From JAZDFC01 sp043808235 (GTDB taxonomy: Bacteria; Bacteroidota; Ignavibacteria; Ignavibacteriales; Melioribacteraceae), in the NCBI GenBank assembly GCA_043808235.1, contig JAZDFC010000111.1, positions 1-64,000 on the forward strand: a DNA stretch of 64,000 nt, in the 5' to 3' direction. Numbering within the stretch: position 1 is the stretch's first letter; each line of letters begins with the position of its first letter. This document shows, piece by piece, positions 45,345 to 54,119 of this stretch. Below the pieces are notes generated by a model that worked only from the letters and a program-made list of their open reading frames with translations, did no database searches and was not told where the DNA came from. A program made the translations under genes and the position numbers.

Positions 45345-46919
45345 ATGAAAAAAATACTCACATCACTCATTCTCATAGGCTTAGTTATTATCGGCGCCAT
45401 AGCAATTCTTGCACCTAAGGAAACCGAGCAAACTAATCTAACTCTGCTAAAGGAAAAATATTCTAAAAAAACGACACCTTCGGTAGACCACACAAAATTT
45501 GCCGTTCTTAATCAGAATTTTAGTTCACCTCAACAAGTAACAGAGGCTTGCATCTCGTGTCATACGGGGCGGGCTCACGAGGTAATGCAATCCAATCACT
45601 GGAATTGGGAAGAAGTTACATATATCAAAGGTAGAGGCATTGTTTACCTTGGTAAGAAAAACGCAATAAATAATTTCTGTATTGGAACCGAGGGAAATGA
45701 AATAAGCTGCGCAAAATGCCATATCGGTTATGGTATGAGCTCATCCAAAACATTTGATTTCAACGACCAAAGTAATGTGGACTGCCTTGTCTGCCACGAT
45801 AATACCGAGACTTATGCAAAGGCACAGGAAAAAGGTGGAGCGCCCGACCCGACTTTAGATTTTGCTGAAATTGCCCAGCATGTCGGGAAACCGAAACGCT
45901 CAAATTGCGGCGTATGCCATTTCTTTGGCGGAGGCGGCAACAACGTAAAACACGGCGATTTGGAACAGGCCATGTTTGAACCTGCAAAATCCGTTGATGC
46001 ACACATGGGTATTGATGGTATGAATCTCCAATGCGTTGATTGCCACAAAACCGAGAAACATAATATTAGCGGACAATTATATTCCCTCGCTGCAAACAAT
46101 AGAAATCGAGCAACGTGCGAAGAGTGCCATACGGAAACGCCTCATGAGGATGACATACTTAACAAACACACATTAAAAGTTGCGTGTCAAACATGTCATA
46201 TACCTGAATATGCAAAAGTGAATGCGACTAAAACCCATTGGAATTGGGCTACCGCCGGGAAATTGAAAGACGGCGAGCCATACGAAATAGACGATGCCGA
46301 TGGGAATCACACTTACCTTTCAATAAAAGGAAATTTTACGTGGGGTAAAAATTTGAAACCCGAATATATTTGGTTTAACGGTACGGCTGACCATTATCTT
46401 TTGGGAGACAAAGTCGCTGATACAACCAAACCATTAATCTTGAATACACTAAATGGTTCGTACAAAGATATTGATTCGAAAATAGTCCCGGTAAAAGTAC
46501 ATAGAGCAGAACAACCTTTCGACCCAATAAATCAAATTTTGATACAGCCTAAATTATTTGCTGACAATAAAGGTGAAGGCGCTTTTTGGAAAGACTTCAA
46601 TTGGCAGAAGGCATCAGAGGTTGGTATGAAAGAAGTCAATCTTCCGTTCAGCGGAAAGATTTCTTTTATCAATACGGAAATGTACTGGCCTATCAATCAT
46701 ATGGTTTCTTCAAAAGAGAATACCGTGGCGTGTACAGAATGCCATACCAGAGAAAACAGCCGGCTTGCCGGGTTGAATGATTTTTATTTGCCGGGAAGAG
46801 ATTTTAGTCCGGTAATCGATACAGCAGGCAAAGGAGTATTGGTTCTTTCACTGCTCGTCGTTTTATTCCACGGCGGTTTTAGAATTTATTCTTCACGAAA
46901 ATTGAAAAAGAGAGGATAA
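45345..46919 (+). CDS. Octaheme c-type cytochrome, tetrathionate reductase (Otr) family
   Basis: 524 residues with exactly eight CxxCH haem motifs: CISCH, CAKCH, CLVCH, CGVCH, CVDCH, CEECH, CQTCH and CTECH. The spacing and phrases such as HWNWEEV, GCVCHFFGGGG-like (CGVCHFFGGGG) and WNWATAGK fit the octaheme tetrathionate reductase family. An N-terminal signal anchor and a C-terminal membrane helix (VLVLSLLVVLFHGGFRIY) place it facing the periplasm. Otr of Shewanella reduces tetrathionate, and also nitrite and hydroxylamine in vitro. It is first in an operon with cytochrome b, 2 bases downstream. Confidence 0.9.
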   Translation: MKKILTSLILIGLVIIGAIAILAPKETEQTNLTLLKEKYSKKTTPSVDHTKFAVLNQNFSSPQQVTEACISCHTGRAHEVMQSNHWNWEEVTYIKGRGIVYLGKKNAINNFCIGTEGNEISCAKCHIGYGMSSSKTFDFNDQSNVDCLVCHDNTETYAKAQEKGGAPDPTLDFAEIAQHVGKPKRSNCGVCHFFGGGGNNVKHGDLEQAMFEPAKSVDAHMGIDGMNLQCVDCHKTEKHNISGQLYSLAANNRNRATCEECHTETPHEDDILNKHTLKVACQTCHIPEYAKVNATKTHWNWATAGKLKDGEPYEIDDADGNHTYLSIKGNFTWGKNLKPEYIWFNGTADHYLLGDKVADTTKPLILNTLNGSYKDIDSKIVPVKVHRAEQPFDPINQILIQPKLFADNKGEGAFWKDFNWQKASEVGMKEVNLPFSGKISFINTEMYWPINHMVSSKENTVACTECHTRENSRLAGLNDFYLPGRDFSPVIDTAGKGVLVLSLLVVLFHGGFRIYSSRKLKKRG

Positions 46920-46921
46920 CA

Positions 46922-47605
46922 ATGAAACAGAAGGTTTATATTTATAGATCGTTCGAACGATTCTGGCATTGGGTGCAGGCAATTTTAATTTTCTTTTTAG
47001 CCGCCACCGGATTTGAAATTCACGGCTCAATAAGTTTCTTCGGATATCAAAATGCCGTTAAATACCACAACATTGCAGCGTACTCATTTATAATCTTAAT
47101 TGTGTTTGCAATTTTTTGGCACTTCTCAACCGGTGAATGGAAACAGTATCTGCCGACTTCAAAGAATTTAAAAGCACAAATTAATTTTTACTTGATTGGA
47201 ATTTTTAAGAATGCACCGCATCCCACAAGGAAAAGCGTGTTGAGCAAATTGAATCCGCTTCAAAAACTAACCTACCTCGGATTAAAAATAATGGTAATCC
47301 CGACTATGGTAATTTCGGGATTGTTGTATATGTTTTACCGGTATCCGCAAAAAGGTACAATTGAAGGATTGGATATCGAATCGATTGATGTCATCGCACT
47401 CTTCCATACTGCCGGTGCGTTTATTTTAATGGCTTTTGTAATAGTACATCTTTATTTAATTACAACAGGCGCTACGATTACTTCAAATCTAAATGCGATG
47501 ATAACCGGTTATGAAGAATTAGAAAAAGAACATCACGATGCTGGAGTCGCCGAAGAATCAATTACAATGAATAAGAACAATGAAATTGAGGTAGCACATG
47601 AATGA
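46922..47605 (+). CDS. Cytochrome b subunit (b561/thiosulfate-reductase-like)
   Basis: Four-helix membrane cytochrome b. Haem-ligand histidines lie in RFWHWVQAILIFFLAATGFEIHG, KYHNIAAYSF, FAIFWHFSTG and FHTAGAFILMAFVIVHLYL. It belongs to the cytochrome b561/NapC-partner group used to pass quinol electrons to periplasmic reductases. It is placed directly after the octaheme cytochrome, so it probably links the quinone pool to it. Its end overlaps the next gene by 8 bases. Confidence 0.9.
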   Translation: MKQKVYIYRSFERFWHWVQAILIFFLAATGFEIHGSISFFGYQNAVKYHNIAAYSFIILIVFAIFWHFSTGEWKQYLPTSKNLKAQINFYLIGIFKNAPHPTRKSVLSKLNPLQKLTYLGLKIMVIPTMVISGLLYMFYRYPQKGTIEGLDIESIDVIALFHTAGAFILMAFVIVHLYLITTGATITSNLNAMITGYEELEKEHHDAGVAEESITMNKNNEIEVAHE

Positions 47606-48113
47606 AACTAAATACATGAATCCGTATTTAGCCGGAGTTTTACTGGGCTTGGTTTTACTCGCAACTATTTATATAACCGGAAGAGGTTTAGGCGCGAGCG
47701 GCGCGGTTAAAAGCGCGGTTGTTGCATCGGTGGAAACCGTAGCCCCGGCTCATACCTCAAATACAAATTTCTATAAAGAATACGGCAAAGAACATCCGGG
47801 CAATCCATTAAAAAATTGGCTTGTATTTGAATTGATTGGTGTTGTAATCGGAGCATTTATTTCCGGGTTAATTTCCAACCGGCTTAATTTTAAACTCGAA
47901 CATTCTCCAAAATCTACAGTTAAAATAAGAATAGTAGGCGCGCTATTTGGGGGCGCTTTATTCGGATTTGGCGCGCAGCTTGGCAGAGGATGCACCAGTG
48001 GTTCGGCGTTGAGTGGTATGGCTGTGCTTTCAACCGGCGGATTAATAACTATGATAGCTATCTTTGGCGGAGCATATGCATTCGCATACTTTTTTAGAAA
48101 ATTTTGGATATAG
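47598..48113 (+). CDS. YeeE/YedE family membrane protein (thiosulfate-type transporter), first half
   Basis: 171 residues with hydrophobic helices near 10-28, 70-90, 110-130 and 140-165. The signature GAQLGRGCTSGSALSGMAVLS carries the conserved Cys of YeeE/YedE (TsuA) transporters, which pass thiosulfate using cysteines along the pore. The second half of the fold is encoded by the next gene, 16 bases downstream, so the two chains likely form one transporter. Confidence 0.9.
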   Translation: MNETKYMNPYLAGVLLGLVLLATIYITGRGLGASGAVKSAVVASVETVAPAHTSNTNFYKEYGKEHPGNPLKNWLVFELIGVVIGAFISGLISNRLNFKLEHSPKSTVKIRIVGALFGGALFGFGAQLGRGCTSGSALSGMAVLSTGGLITMIAIFGGAYAFAYFFRKFWI

Positions 48114-48129
48114 ATAGGAGAGAATTTTT

Positions 48130-49326
48130 ATGGCACCTTTAGTACCCGAAGTGATTGGAAATGAACTTAATTATATAGTAGCTATTTTTATCGGAATAGC
48201 CTTTGGATTTGTTCTTGAGCAGGCAGGGTTTTCCACATCGAAAAAACTTGTTGGATTATTTTATGGATACGATTTTACAGTTCTGCGAGTTTTCTTTACG
48301 GCTGGCGTTGTTGCTATGATTGGCGTAATCGCTCTTAATCATTTTGGCTTATTGGATATTAGCCTTGTTTATGTTAATCCAACTTTTCTTTGGTCGGCAA
48401 TCATCGGCGGTTTGATAATGGGACTTGGATTTGTTGTCGGAGGATTTTGCCCCGGCACAAGTGTTTGCGCAGCGGCTATCGGTAAAATAGATGCGATGAT
48501 TTTTATTGCTGGATCTTTTCTCGGGGTTTTTATTTTTGCCGAGGGGTACCCGCTTTTCGAAGGACTATATAAAGCAAGCAACTGGGGAAATCCCAGAATT
48601 TTTGAAACACTCGGAATGTCGCAATCTTTATTTGCTTTTCTTCTTACAGCAGTTGCAGTGGGAGCTTTTTGGTTTATTACTTTGGTAGAAAATAAAGTAA
48701 ATAAAAAACCGAATCCCGAGTTCAGTTCAAAACCGCTTTATTACAGCTTAACTGCAATAGCCGCTATCCTGGCTCTTTCCGCTTTCGCACTCCCTGATAG
48801 AAAAGAAGCAATGTTGAATAAGGTCGCCGATTTGGAATTTGTCAATTCCTACCCTGTCAATACAATGGATGTGGATGAATTGGCATTCCGGTTAATTGAT
48901 GATGACCCGAGTTTACAAATAGTTGATCTTCGTTCGCAGAAAGAATTTGATTCATTGAGTTTGCCCAAATCAACCCGGCTTAATATTGAAAATTTTTTTG
49001 AGAAAGATGCCTTCAAATTTTTGACAATTAAGCGTAAGAAGAATCTGTTTTTGGCAACCGATGAGATTACTGCGAAAAAAGCTGCGGTACTTGCTTCCGA
49101 ATTGGGCTTCAAAGAAATTTATATATTAAGCGGTGGATTCGACAAATTTCAAGCAGATATTTTAAATTTCCAAATGCCTAATAGCACAGGAAATCAGCAT
49201 GATGCAGATACATACAGATTTCGAACGAAAGCAAGCCAGGAATTACCGTTACTCATCAAAGAGAATAAATTAAAACAAGGTTCGGGTGAGAAGAAAAAAT
49301 CTAAGCGTGTTGTTGGCGGCTGTTAA
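48130..49326 (+). CDS. YeeE/YedE transporter subunit fused to a C-terminal rhodanese-like domain
   Basis: Residues 1-185 are membrane helices with the YeeE/YedE motifs FGFVLEQAGFSTSKKL and GFVVGGFCPGTSVCAAAIGK (Cys pair). After another helix (about 197-215), residues 240-345 fold like rhodanese (LQIVDLRSQKEFDSLSLPKS ... YILSGGFDKF). The catalytic Cys loop is replaced by LFLATDEITAKKA near residue 310, so sulfurtransferase activity through that site is unlikely. The chain ends KRVVGGC, with a terminal Cys. The domain may bind or relay sulfur to the transporter, which is inference. Confidence 0.9.
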   Translation: MAPLVPEVIGNELNYIVAIFIGIAFGFVLEQAGFSTSKKLVGLFYGYDFTVLRVFFTAGVVAMIGVIALNHFGLLDISLVYVNPTFLWSAIIGGLIMGLGFVVGGFCPGTSVCAAAIGKIDAMIFIAGSFLGVFIFAEGYPLFEGLYKASNWGNPRIFETLGMSQSLFAFLLTAVAVGAFWFITLVENKVNKKPNPEFSSKPLYYSLTAIAAILALSAFALPDRKEAMLNKVADLEFVNSYPVNTMDVDELAFRLIDDDPSLQIVDLRSQKEFDSLSLPKSTRLNIENFFEKDAFKFLTIKRKKNLFLATDEITAKKAAVLASELGFKEIYILSGGFDKFQADILNFQMPNSTGNQHDADTYRFRTKASQELPLLIKENKLKQGSGEKKKSKRVVGGC

Positions 49327-49333
49327 GTTAGGA

Positions 49334-49963
49334 ATGAAGGAGAACATAATCCAAAATAAAAATCATTGGTACGACGGCTGGTTCTACGATAAGCTGATTG
49401 CCCCGAATCAGGATAAATCTTTCTCGATTTTAAAAAGTTTTGTCGAAGAAAACTCAACACTGCTTGATGTGGGATGCGGCACCGGAAGATTGGCATTTCA
49501 GATTGCGGATAAATGCAAAAAAGTTATAGCAATAGATCTATCATCAAAAAACATTGAAGTGGCGAAAAGAAATCTTGCTGCGAATCCCGCATCCAACATT
49601 GAGTTCCTGCATGCAGACATCGATTCCCTACTAACGAAAAATGAAATGAAATTTAATTACTCCGTTCTGTCATATGTTATTCATGAAGTGGATGAAGAAG
49701 ATAGAGAAGGTATTTTAACTTCGTTAATAAAAATTTCCGATAAAATTATTTTAATCGACTATCTTGTCCCCCGCCCCAAAACTATCTGGAATTTTATAAA
49801 TGAAATTGTCGAATTCCTTGCGGGTAAAAATCATTACATGAATTTCAAATCTTATGTAAGAAACAACGGGATTGCAGGCCTCGCAGAACAGACCGGCCTA
49901 AGAATAACAAAACAAATAAAGAACTGCCCCGGCACAACTCATTTTGTAGTATTAACAAAATAA
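49334..49963 (+). CDS. Class I SAM-dependent methyltransferase
   Basis: About 209 residues. The SAM-binding motif LLDVGCGTGRLAFQIADKC is near residue 45 and VIAIDLSSKNIEVAKRN follows. No substrate-specific motif is seen. The ATG at 49334 is used, 8 bases after the previous stop; an in-frame upstream start would overlap the rhodanese-fusion gene. It is last in the octaheme/YeeE operon. Possible substrates include thiols or sulfide, but nothing in the sequence shows it. Confidence 0.85.
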   Translation: MKENIIQNKNHWYDGWFYDKLIAPNQDKSFSILKSFVEENSTLLDVGCGTGRLAFQIADKCKKVIAIDLSSKNIEVAKRNLAANPASNIEFLHADIDSLLTKNEMKFNYSVLSYVIHEVDEEDREGILTSLIKISDKIILIDYLVPRPKTIWNFINEIVEFLAGKNHYMNFKSYVRNNGIAGLAEQTGLRITKQIKNCPGTTHFVVLTK

Positions 49964-50061
49964 TCTTTCAAAATAAATCCAAAATATTTCATAACTATAT
50001 TTTAGATTTGCGTGTGAGATGCAGAAATGTTTTTTATTACTCTTTAATAAAGGAGAGAAAA

Positions 50062-50745
50062 ATGCAGGAACATTTTAACAAGGAAACCGACAGCCTCAAA
50101 TCGAATCTTATTAGAATGGCTTCGATGGTTGATGAACAAGTTGAGCGCGCAATAACTGCGCTTGAAACAGGTAATGTAGAAATGTGTAAAGGTATAAAAG
50201 CGAGGGATCTTGAAATTGATGCGTATGATAATCTGATTCAAACACAATGTGAAAATGTACTTGCATTATTCCAGCCTGTAGCCACCGATCTTCGATTCGT
50301 AATGTCTGTGATAATGATTAACAATCAACTTGAAAGATGCGGCGACATTGCGGTGAACATCGCACAGCGTGTTAAAAAAACACATGTACATCACGATGTG
50401 ATTGTTGAGTCCCAGCTTATAGACATGGCAAAACAAGCTAGAGTTATGGTGAAGGATGCAATCGATTCATTTGTAAACCTTGATACCGAAAAAGCAAACA
50501 AAGTGCTTACAGACGACAGCATTGTTGATAAACTGAATAAAACCACTTTCAAATTTTTCATTGCCAAAATGCAAAGCGATCCGAGTTTAATCGAATCTTG
50601 TGCGCACCTTATTGTCATGGCGCGTCACATTGAACGGTTGGCAGACCATGCAACAAATATCGCGGAAGATGTAATCTTTCACGTTGACGCAAAAATTATT
50701 GCACATAAGAAAAAACTTGATAGGCATGTTGAGGCAGGCGAATAG
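50062..50745 (+). CDS. phoU: Phosphate transport regulator PhoU
   Basis: Negative regulator of Pst/PhoR signalling, with two repeats of a three-helix bundle. The motifs DAYDNLIQTQCENVLALFQPVATDLR and EDVIFHV with RHIERLADHATNIAE carry the conserved E/DxxxD metal-binding patterns. The start at 50062 follows AAAGGAGAG; upstream in-frame codons have no such site. It is convergent with the pst genes, a less common layout than the usual pstB-phoU operon. Confidence 0.93.
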   Translation: MQEHFNKETDSLKSNLIRMASMVDEQVERAITALETGNVEMCKGIKARDLEIDAYDNLIQTQCENVLALFQPVATDLRFVMSVIMINNQLERCGDIAVNIAQRVKKTHVHHDVIVESQLIDMAKQARVMVKDAIDSFVNLDTEKANKVLTDDSIVDKLNKTTFKFFIAKMQSDPSLIESCAHLIVMARHIERLADHATNIAEDVIFHVDAKIIAHKKKLDRHVEAGE

Positions 50746-50862
50746 ATTCATAGGCTTAGGTAAAGGCGAAGGTAAGAAAAAGCGAGTATTTTTATAATTA
50801 ATTACTGTTGAGCGTAGTTCAATTTTCTGTCAACGCCTCCGCCATATCCTTTCTTTTTAAAA

Positions 50863-51642
50863 TTATCCATACTTTCCAGAAATGTAATCTTCGGTAAGTT
50901 TCTGAGCCGGCTTCGTAAAGATATTAGTTGTCTCGTTAAACTCAATCATCTCTCCCAAAAGCATGTATCCGGTGTAGTCCGAAATTCTTGCCGCTTGCTG
51001 CATGTTATGCGTTACTATAATAATCGTATACTCTTTTTTCAATTCAAGCATAAGATTTTCTACTTTCAATGTAGCAATCGGGTCGAGAGCCGAACATGGT
51101 TCGTCCATTAAAATTACTTCCGGTTCAACCGCTAAAAGCCTGGCGATACACAATCTCTGCTGTTGGTCGAGCGGCAGCTCGAGAGCCGGATGCCTGAGTT
51201 TATCTTTTACTTGATCCCATAACCATGCGCCCTTCAAGCTCTGCTCAGCAATTTCATCAAGGCGTGATTTATTTTTAATCCCGGCTACTTTTAATCCGTA
51301 CACAACATTTTCATATATCGTTAGAGGAAAAGGATTTGGCCTCTGGAAAACCATACCTACTTTCTTTCTTAATTCCGCAACATCAGTGGATGGCGCGTAA
51401 ATGTCGAGGTCGTCCAATAAAATTTTTCCCGTAACTTTACATCCTCGTATCAAATCATTCATTCGATTCAAGCAGCGAAGCAGTGTTGATTTGCCACAGC
51501 CGGAAGGACCAATCAATGCGGTAATTATATTTTTTTGAATTGGGATGTTCACAGATTTCAATGCCTGGAATTGACCGTAAAACAAATCCACACCTGTGAT
51601 GTTCATCTTAAGAGGATTAACCAAATTTACTTCACTCATCAT
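50863..51642 (-). CDS. PstB paralogue with altered ABC signature motif
   Basis: ABC ATPase of the PstB type (Walker A GPSGCGKSTLLRCL near 42, Q-loop FQRPNPFPLTIYENV, Walker B VILMDEPCSALDP, H-loop THNMQQAARIS). The signature motif, normally LSGGQQQR, reads LPLDQQQR here, while the Walker motifs are intact. It overlaps the upstream pstB by 4 bases and is last in the pst operon. The pair probably assembles as a heterodimer with one weakened ATP site. That is inference from known asymmetric ABC transporters. Confidence 0.9.
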   Translation of the reverse strand: MMSEVNLVNPLKMNITGVDLFYGQFQALKSVNIPIQKNIITALIGPSGCGKSTLLRCLNRMNDLIRGCKVTGKILLDDLDIYAPSTDVAELRKKVGMVFQRPNPFPLTIYENVVYGLKVAGIKNKSRLDEIAEQSLKGAWLWDQVKDKLRHPALELPLDQQQRLCIARLLAVEPEVILMDEPCSALDPIATLKVENLMLELKKEYTIIIVTHNMQQAARISDYTGYMLLGEMIEFNETTNIFTKPAQKLTEDYISGKYG

Positions 51643-52409
51643 CCAAACCTGCCGGTAATATAATCATCTGTTTCTTTTTTGATGGGCGATGTAAAAATCT
51701 GATTTGTGTCCCCGATTTCAACCATTTCACCCATAAGGAAAAATGCCGTTCGATCTGATACTCTTGCCGCTTGTTTGGTATTATTTGTAACAAGAATTAT
51801 TGTATAGTCGCTCTTTAAAATTGTAAGCGCGTCCTCTATCTTTGCGGTGGATATTGGATCCAATCCCGAGCAAGGCTCATCAAGTAAAATTACTTCAGGT
51901 TCCATTGCAAGCACACGTGCAAGACAAAGCCGCTGCTGCTGCCCCCCGGAAAGTCTCATTCCGGATGTATTCAACCGGTCCTTTACTTCTTCCCAAAGAA
52001 ACGCATCGGTTAAACTTTTTTCAACTAATTCGTCGAGGTGATTTTTATTTCTTTCGCCGGAAATACGCGGACCATAAACAACATTTTCATAAATGCTTAG
52101 TGGAAGAGGAACGGGCAGTGCGAATACAACTCCAACCTTTTTTCTCAGCGTAACAACATCATATCCGGGTTGATAAATATCTTCATCATCCATTAAAATT
52201 TTACCTTCAATGCGGAACCCGGTTTCAAGTTCGTTCATCCGGTTTAGCGACCGAAGAAATGTTGTTTTGCCGGAGCCTGCCGGACCGATAATCCCTAATA
52301 TTATGTTGGCCGGAATTTCAAAATTAATTTTTTTCAGAATCTGCTCTTTCTGGTGAAAGATGCTAAAATCATTTATCAAAAATTTCACTTTTAACATTAG
52401 CTCCACCAT
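51639..52409 (-). CDS. pstB: Phosphate ABC transporter ATP-binding protein PstB
   Basis: 256 residues with Walker A GPAGSGKTTFLRSL (about 43), an intact signature LSGGQQQRLCLARVLA, Walker B VILLDEPCSGLDP and an H-loop-like TNNTKQAARVS where the usual His is Asn (canonical VTHNMQQA). The Q-loop region reads FALPVPLPLSIYENV, without the usual FQ-PNPFP. It ends overlapping the next pstB-like gene by 4 bases and begins on the last base of pstA. The two half-degenerate ATPases look complementary: this one keeps the signature and loses the H-loop His. Confidence 0.9.
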   Translation of the reverse strand: MVELMLKVKFLINDFSIFHQKEQILKKINFEIPANIILGIIGPAGSGKTTFLRSLNRMNELETGFRIEGKILMDDEDIYQPGYDVVTLRKKVGVVFALPVPLPLSIYENVVYGPRISGERNKNHLDELVEKSLTDAFLWEEVKDRLNTSGMRLSGGQQQRLCLARVLAMEPEVILLDEPCSGLDPISTAKIEDALTILKSDYTIILVTNNTKQAARVSDRTAFFLMGEMVEIGDTNQIFTSPIKKETDDYITGRFG

Positions 52410-53245
52410 CAGCTTCTTTTGGAAATAAATCTGTGCATTAAAAAGTAAGCCGATAAATTTATTATCAACACAGCTATAATCATTATGGCTGCAGTACCGT
52501 AAGCGTTCTCGGTGGAAATTCCTTCGCGGGCTAAAATATAAAAGTGAACAGCCATCGTTCGCGCAGAATCAAACAACGATGTAGGAATGCGCAGCGAAGA
52601 ACCAGCTGTAAAAATAACTGCCGCTGTCTCCCCTATCGATCTGCCGATACTCAACATTATTCCGGTTACTATTCCCGGAAGTGCGTTCGGCAAAATTACC
52701 TTTTTAACTGTCTGCCATCGTGTTGCACCAAGAGAAAAACTTACTTCTCTAAAAGATTTAGGCACGGCTTTAATCGCTTCTTCGGAAGTTCTGATAATAG
52801 TTGGAAGTACCATTACAGCGAGGGTTAATCCGCCGGATAAAATCGACCAACCCATCTCGAGAGTGATAACAAAAAATATGTAACCGAATAATCCGAATAT
52901 AATTGAGGGAATACCGGCAAGGCAATCCGTACCAAATCGGATTACGCGCGTCATCTTTGTTTCTTTGGTGTACTCCGAAAGATAAACCGATGTAAAAATT
53001 CCAAGAGGAGTAGCAATCAACAATGCAAGAAGCGGGAGTGATACTGTTCCAATAATTGTTGGAAGAATTCCGCCCGAACGGCCCATGTCTTCGGGATTCG
53101 AAAACAAAAAATCTAAACTTACAACACGCAGTCCCTTCTCCAAAATAAATACAACTATAAATATCAAAATCAGCACGGTTAGTGTAGTAGCCCCGCCTAA
53201 AATCGTAACCGCAATCCGCTGGGTATATTTCGGAAGTATTCTCAT
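52409..53245 (-). CDS. pstA: Phosphate ABC transporter permease PstA
   Basis: Six-helix BPD-type permease, 278 residues. Hydrophobic segments cover most of the chain. The EAA loop region SFREVSFSLGATRWQTVKKVILPNALPGI contacts the ATPase. VYLSEYTKETKM, GIPSIIFGLFG and GRSIGETAAVIF are PstA/PstC hallmarks. It overlaps pstC by 4 bases. Confidence 0.94.
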   Translation of the reverse strand: MRILPKYTQRIAVTILGGATTLTVLILIFIVVFILEKGLRVVSLDFLFSNPEDMGRSGGILPTIIGTVSLPLLALLIATPLGIFTSVYLSEYTKETKMTRVIRFGTDCLAGIPSIIFGLFGYIFFVITLEMGWSILSGGLTLAVMVLPTIIRTSEEAIKAVPKSFREVSFSLGATRWQTVKKVILPNALPGIVTGIMLSIGRSIGETAAVIFTAGSSLRIPTSLFDSARTMAVHFYILAREGISTENAYGTAAIMIIAVLIINLSAYFLMHRFISKRS

Positions 53246-54099
53246 TTTTTAATCGCTCTTTTTCTTATAGCCATACTTGCGAATGAATTTAAAATGATGA
53301 TAACAATAAACAAAATAACTCCCGTAGCAAATAGTGCTTCTCTATGCATTCCGGTGGCGTAACTCATTTCTAGTGCAATATTGGCCGTTAGAGTACGAAC
53401 CGAATCCAACGGAGAATGCGGAATATTAACAGCATTACCGGCAACCATTATCACTGCCATAGTTTCGCCAATTGCCCGCCCCAATCCTAAAATGATGCTC
53501 GCAATAATTCCGGATTTAGAGGCTTTAATTGTAACCATGTGAATTGTTTGCCACGTGGTTGCACCAAGTGCGAGCGAACCCTCCCTGTAAGTATTTGGTA
53601 CTGCTAAAATGGAATCGATTGAGATACTGATTACGGTTGGCAAAATCATTATACCGAGAATAATAGAACCGGCAAGAAGTGAAAGTCCGGGCCCGCCGAA
53701 ATTTTCTCTTATTAATGGGGCAAGAACCATTACGCCAATAAATCCATAAACAACTGATGGGATAGCGGCCAGAAGTTCAATGGTTGGTTTAACAACTTTC
53801 ATAACCGATTTAGGCGCATATTCACTTAAGAAAAACGCGCCCGCTACACCAAGCGGCGCACCTACAACCATAGCTCCCAATGTAACCCAAAGCGATGCCG
53901 TTATCATCGGGAATATTCCAAATTTACCGGTTTGAGGATTCCATTCCGATGAAAATAAAAATTCTTTCAATCCATACTTAAAAATAAAAGGCAAGCCTTC
54001 GTTTAAAATAAACAAGGCAATCAACAGCAGTGCGGATATCGCAGAGAAAGCTGTTATTAATAGGATGCGCTTTACGCCATTTTCGCCAATTAGCTTCAC
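53242..54099 (-). CDS. pstC: Phosphate ABC transporter permease PstC
   Basis: Partner permease, 285 residues. ALFILNEGLPFIFKYGLKEF near the start, FLSEYAPKSVMKVVKP, AAIPSVVYGFIGVMVL and GLGRAIGETMAVIMVAGN are typical of PstC, and the EAA loop is TYREGSLALGATTWQTI. It lies 20 bases downstream of pstS and overlaps pstA by 4 bases. Confidence 0.94.
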   Translation of the reverse strand: MKLIGENGVKRILLITAFSAISALLLIALFILNEGLPFIFKYGLKEFLFSSEWNPQTGKFGIFPMITASLWVTLGAMVVGAPLGVAGAFFLSEYAPKSVMKVVKPTIELLAAIPSVVYGFIGVMVLAPLIRENFGGPGLSLLAGSIILGIMILPTVISISIDSILAVPNTYREGSLALGATTWQTIHMVTIKASKSGIIASIILGLGRAIGETMAVIMVAGNAVNIPHSPLDSVRTLTANIALEMSYATGMHREALFATGVILFIVIIILNSFASMAIRKRAIKK

Positions 54100-54119
54100 A
54101 GTCTACTTATCTCAATAAC

